A stretch of DNA of 64,000 nt from Lutraria lutraria (Eukaryota; Mollusca; Bivalvia; Venerida; Mactridae). The position numbers and the translations under genes were made by a program. Shown piece after piece: positions 61,040 to 64,000 of this stretch. The stretch covers positions 20,287,817 through 20,351,816 of the forward strand of contig OZ026835.1 in assembly GCA_964023205.1 (NCBI GenBank), written 5' to 3'. Each line of letters begins with the position of its first letter. Positions within the stretch are counted from its first letter, which is position 1. Under the pieces are notes generated by a model. The model searched no databases, was not told the origin of the DNA, and saw nothing but the letters and a program-made list of their open reading frames with translations.

Positions 61040-61213
61040 TACAGTTCAACCCATCTAAAACAACGGAGTTGCAAAATGATGTTGTTTCAGAGAGGTTGTT
61101 TCTCAAGAGAGGTTAAATTTGTAGTTAAATCGCGCAGTTGTGAAATATCCTGCTGTTGTTGAAGGGAGGCTGTTGCTCAAGAGAGGTCCGCTCTCAAGAG
61201 GTTGTACTGTATA
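61040..61213. mobile_element. Tc1/mariner-like MITE
   Basis: Ends TACAGTTCAACCCATC and AGAGGTTGTACTGTA, flanked by TA. Inner gttgttgct/ctcaagagagg repeats. Family of 15343-15473. Confidence 0.5.
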
Positions 61214-61775
61214 TACAAGTATGAAATCGACAAATATTGATATTGCAGCTAGTAGGCGATCCTCATTGTACGTAACAGTAATAAAGATAACACATTGTAG
61301 TTACATGTATTTCCCGACAGACATGAGTGATAAACAGTAAGCGACATTTGATTTCTTTTAATCTTCCCTATAGACAATTGTTTGTAAGTAAAATGTTCAA
61401 GTAGCACTTGGCCACACATGTCGGTAATTGTGGAAAACAATCACATACAAAAACATGAAAGTGCTTAGCTTTACTCACGGACATTTATAATGACAAGAAG
61501 GACCTTCATTGTCTTATGAAGGGTCTGAAATGGGATTGTGACATATCAATAACGTAGACTGCATTAAAACAAATGGCAAAGAGTACATGTATAATTTAAA
61601 CAGGAAAATTATGTAAAACATCAATAATATGTCACATATTGTTTACCATGCATTTATATTTTCCTTCTGTTGAACCTAAAAATGTAATTATGTCAACACG
61701 AATGATGGCTATCACGAACAGTATAATTAATGATGTGACTGATTAGCTTATCTGTGATCTGATTAATATGAAGAC

Positions 61776-61830
61776 ATGAACAGCGTAATATTTCTATCTT
61801 ACCTGTCTTTTATACTTCCATATTCGAATG
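61776..61830 (+). CDS. Gene C exon 1: signal peptide
   Basis: MNSVIFLSYLSFILPYSN, hydrophobic, donor gtaagt, phase 1. Confidence 0.78.
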
Positions 61831-63989
61831 GTAAGTTTATATTACATATTTGCGCATTAATTCTGTATTGCTTAATGATGTAAAGCTTCCGAAAAAACTG
61901 ATTTTAATTCAACTATTACTGTAACAATAGTCTTCCAAATTAAGTTTATATTAATTGTTGATCATTCTACTGACTCTCCTGTCACTGTGATTCGTAAATT
62001 AGAACCCGTTGATTCACTTGCTTCTCACATTACTCTGAACGGACCAAGTTATAAAACTGTTTTATCAGGCCTGAATTAAACATTTCGATGTTTCCCCTAA
62101 CGCTACCAACGTTTAAAATTTAAGGTAGGTAGGTATGTGGGGAAATGTATTGTTTTGATATTATTCTTTTTATTTTGACCCAAGACTGAGTCAAGAAGCG
62201 TATTGTTTAAAACGCGGATACCGAAAATACGGACGTCGTACTGGAAAATAAGTGTCAAACTAAAAGTTACCAAAAATGTCTTTGTGTCGCGGTCATTTTG
62301 CCGGGCCGGTCGCGGTAGGGCAAACATTTATATTTTTATTTTTGGCCTTAGTTTATTTCACAAGAAAACTCATAGACTTCTATTATGTATATTTCTAGTT
62401 TCAGCATCTACACATTCTGACGGTTATATAGGATGTTACCTGCCAACTTCTCACATGGAAATCGTTCATATCAAGGACAACAATGGGTCTGTTTGCAAGA
62501 AACACTGCTTTCCACAGTTCATCTATGCTGGTACGAAGGTAAAACTTGATTGTCAGTGATTGCGTTTTCTTGAAAATCTGTTATACAGTTAGGTCGCAGT
62601 CCATCATTCGGTCCTCTCAGTTGGTAGAAATTAAAGTCTGCAGACTTCTTGATCGTAAGTTCGAACATATGGCGTGACACAAGTCCTACATGACGATTTA
62701 ATTAAAAACATTGATCCCACTATTTATTTTGGAGTTTATCGCCATTTTTTTCAACAATCTTTCTGTTATATACGGCGCCCGGTTTACCGAACCAGTTTGC
62801 CTGTACTGTATTCTAACCAGTACTAACTTACCCTTCTACAAGGAACCGGCAACTTTGACACAATGTCATGTGAAGGAAAATCGACATTTATGTCAGATTT
62901 TCATGGAAGGGTATAACCTGCCGCACGAGCGGGAATCGAACCCAGGTCGCCAGGTTACAAATCCAGAGCATTAATCACTGGACCACGGCTGCCACTCACA
63001 TTGCTCCTACGTAAATCCATCTGTTTCCCACTGCTGTTTATTCACGTGGAGGAGTTCGCCGTTACTGTGGAGAAGAAGGTTATTATTACTGGTGTAGGCT
63101 CCAAACTAGTTAAGTTAACTGTCAACAGATGCATAAATATTAGCGGGAGTAAAAACTGAAACACATATTTTTAGTAAATTTTTAGTTTTGTTCATCATTC
63201 ACTTATACGCAACGGGGAATAAAAAAAATCTTATTTTAATGCATGTAAAAACGATTACAACTTAGTTTTATAACAAGCTATATATGGAATACTAGTTAAG
63301 TCAAACCTGTAAACTGATGTCATCCTTAAGATAGACAATAGGTGGCCTTTATTGACAGTTGGACTTTATTTAGAGGGCAGTCTGTTCTCAATAATCAATG
63401 TCAATGTTTAAGGAATGGCCTTTATTCACGGGATGGCTTTATTAGGAGGTGGTCGCTAACACGGGTTTGACTGTATACTGAATAAACAAAATGATATATG
63501 TTTTACAGCTTGATAATTGTTATTGTGGGCTTGTTCTGAGTGAGGATAGAGTTAATGAAGCAAACTGTTCTTTCCAATGTCCAGGACAACCATACCATGG
63601 ACCATGTGGAGGACTTGTCAGTATAACTATGTACGATATCCACGGTACGTACTGGCAGTGTACACACAAGCGTATGCTTTCGGGAAAACTCTTGTTCTTA
63701 CGCACGAACCTTAGATGTGATTTTGTCACTACATGTGGTGTTACCAATCCGTAACGTTGATAACGTATATTAGATATTTTATTTCATGTTTTGTAAAACC
63801 TAATTCGGAAAACCGGATAAAATATTTACCATCAAACTGATTAAATATTTATTTCTATTGAAAAAGAAAACGCAGCATTTCATAAGTATTACAGTGTTTT
63901 ACTTCCATCTTTAGAGACAGATTTGAAAACAGAAGATGGCCGACCATGGTCAGTTCATAACCAAAAGTACTTTGAAAATCTAGTGACAG
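61776..63989 (+). CDS. Gene C (3' end outside window): WSC-domain paralogue of gene B
   Basis: Four exons (61776-61830, 62399-62538, 63509-63644, 63915-63989) with the same phases as gene B (1, 0, 1, 1) and an identical 136-nt third exon. Signal peptide, WSC domain, then a linker. No EGF domain seen before the window ends. Tandem duplicate of gene B. Confidence 0.82.
62399..62538 (+). CDS. Gene C exon 2: WSC domain, first half
   Basis: GYIGCYLPTS and CKKHCFPQFIYAGTK match the WSC first half. Acceptor tttctag, donor gtaaaa, phase 0. Confidence 0.83.
62585..62680 (+). repeat. tRNA-like SINE head
   Basis: ctctcagttggtagaaattaa and agttcgaacat are spaced as A and B boxes. Gene C intron 2. Confidence 0.4.
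62880..62998 (-). repeat. tRNA-like SINE head
   Basis: Minus strand: gtggtccagtgattaatgct and gggttcgattccc, a near-consensus B box. Gene C intron 2. Confidence 0.5.
63296..63476. mobile_element. Tc1/mariner-like MITE
   Basis: Ends AAGTCAAACCTG and CGGGTTTGACTGTA are inverted copies. Inner ggcctttatt motifs link it to 59735-59911 and 16149-16268. Confidence 0.55.
63509..63644 (+). CDS. Gene C exon 3: WSC domain, second half
   Basis: DNCYCGLVLSE, CSFQCPGQPYHGPCGG and VSITMYDIH: canonical WSC cysteines and final strand. Confidence 0.87.
63915..63989 (+). CDS. Gene C exon 4: linker
   Basis: ETDLKTEDGRPW ... FENLVT between ctttag and gtggga. Phase 1-1. No domain recognised. Confidence 0.6.
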
Positions 63990-64000
63990 GTGGGATGTTT

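Overview
The window looks like a spliced, AT-rich invertebrate animal genome, most likely a mollusc (probably a bivalve) or another lophotrochozoan. The evidence is long genes made of small phase-1 extracellular-domain exons (HYR, sushi/CCP, EGF, TSP1, WSC), CR1/L2-like LINE debris, tRNA-derived SINE pieces, many small inverted-repeat elements, and one complete Polinton/Maverick. The species cannot be fixed from sequence alone.

Layout: (1) 1-31325 (+) is the 3' part of a large type I membrane protein gene (gene A). I traced 37 exons whose summed length (7,089 nt) closes exactly in frame. The order is HYR/CCP repeats, a cysteine module with a furin-like site, ephrin-receptor-like cysteine modules, a LamG/pentraxin-like region, four EGF-EGF-TSP1 units, a second furin-site module, a transmembrane (TM) helix and a short tail. 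Its introns hold three minisatellites, two inverted-repeat elements of about 1.9 and 3.4 kb, several foldbacks/MITEs and SINE fragments. (2) 31326-35864 is intergenic, with a duplicated block and a diverged ~140-bp tandem repeat. (3) 35865-60106 (+) is gene B, an 8-exon, 283-residue receptor (signal peptide, WSC, EGF, TM, tyrosine-containing tail). Intron 1 carries two LINE fragments and intron 5 carries the Polinton. (4) 61776 to the window end (+) is gene C, a WSC paralogue of gene B with the same intron phases, cut by the window.

The Polinton spans 41862-59051 (17,190 bp). Its 257-bp terminal inverted repeats (TIRs) look identical by eye, start with AG, and are flanked by a perfect 6-bp duplication TATATT. 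It encodes protein-primed-type DNA polymerase B, a retroviral-type integrase with chromodomain, an FtsK/A32-like packaging ATPase, an adenain-like protease, major and minor capsid proteins, two related core precursors and a set of small proteins. All replication, integration and morphogenesis genes are open. Only a small zinc-knuckle ORF has an internal stop. It is therefore a young, structurally complete virus-like element (Polinton/adintovirus group).

The most striking signal is that four transcription units of the Polinton end in perfect matches to the metazoan replication-dependent histone mRNA 3' stem-loop, GGYCCT-TTTC-AGGRCC with CCAAC and ACCA flanks. These are two tandem copies in each TIR, two tandem copies inside the element and one variant copy. 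In three places a purine-rich CGAAAGAAAA or CAGAAAGAAT element follows at the position of the U7 snRNA-binding downstream element. The TIRs thus act as the 3' UTRs of the outermost genes. Other Polinton genes carry AATAAA signals instead. With a 24-bp-spaced CCAAT array, CRE-type TGACGTCA repeats and repeated TGACCTTGA motifs in its promoters, the element appears built to express one gene class as non-polyadenylated, S-phase-type mRNAs.
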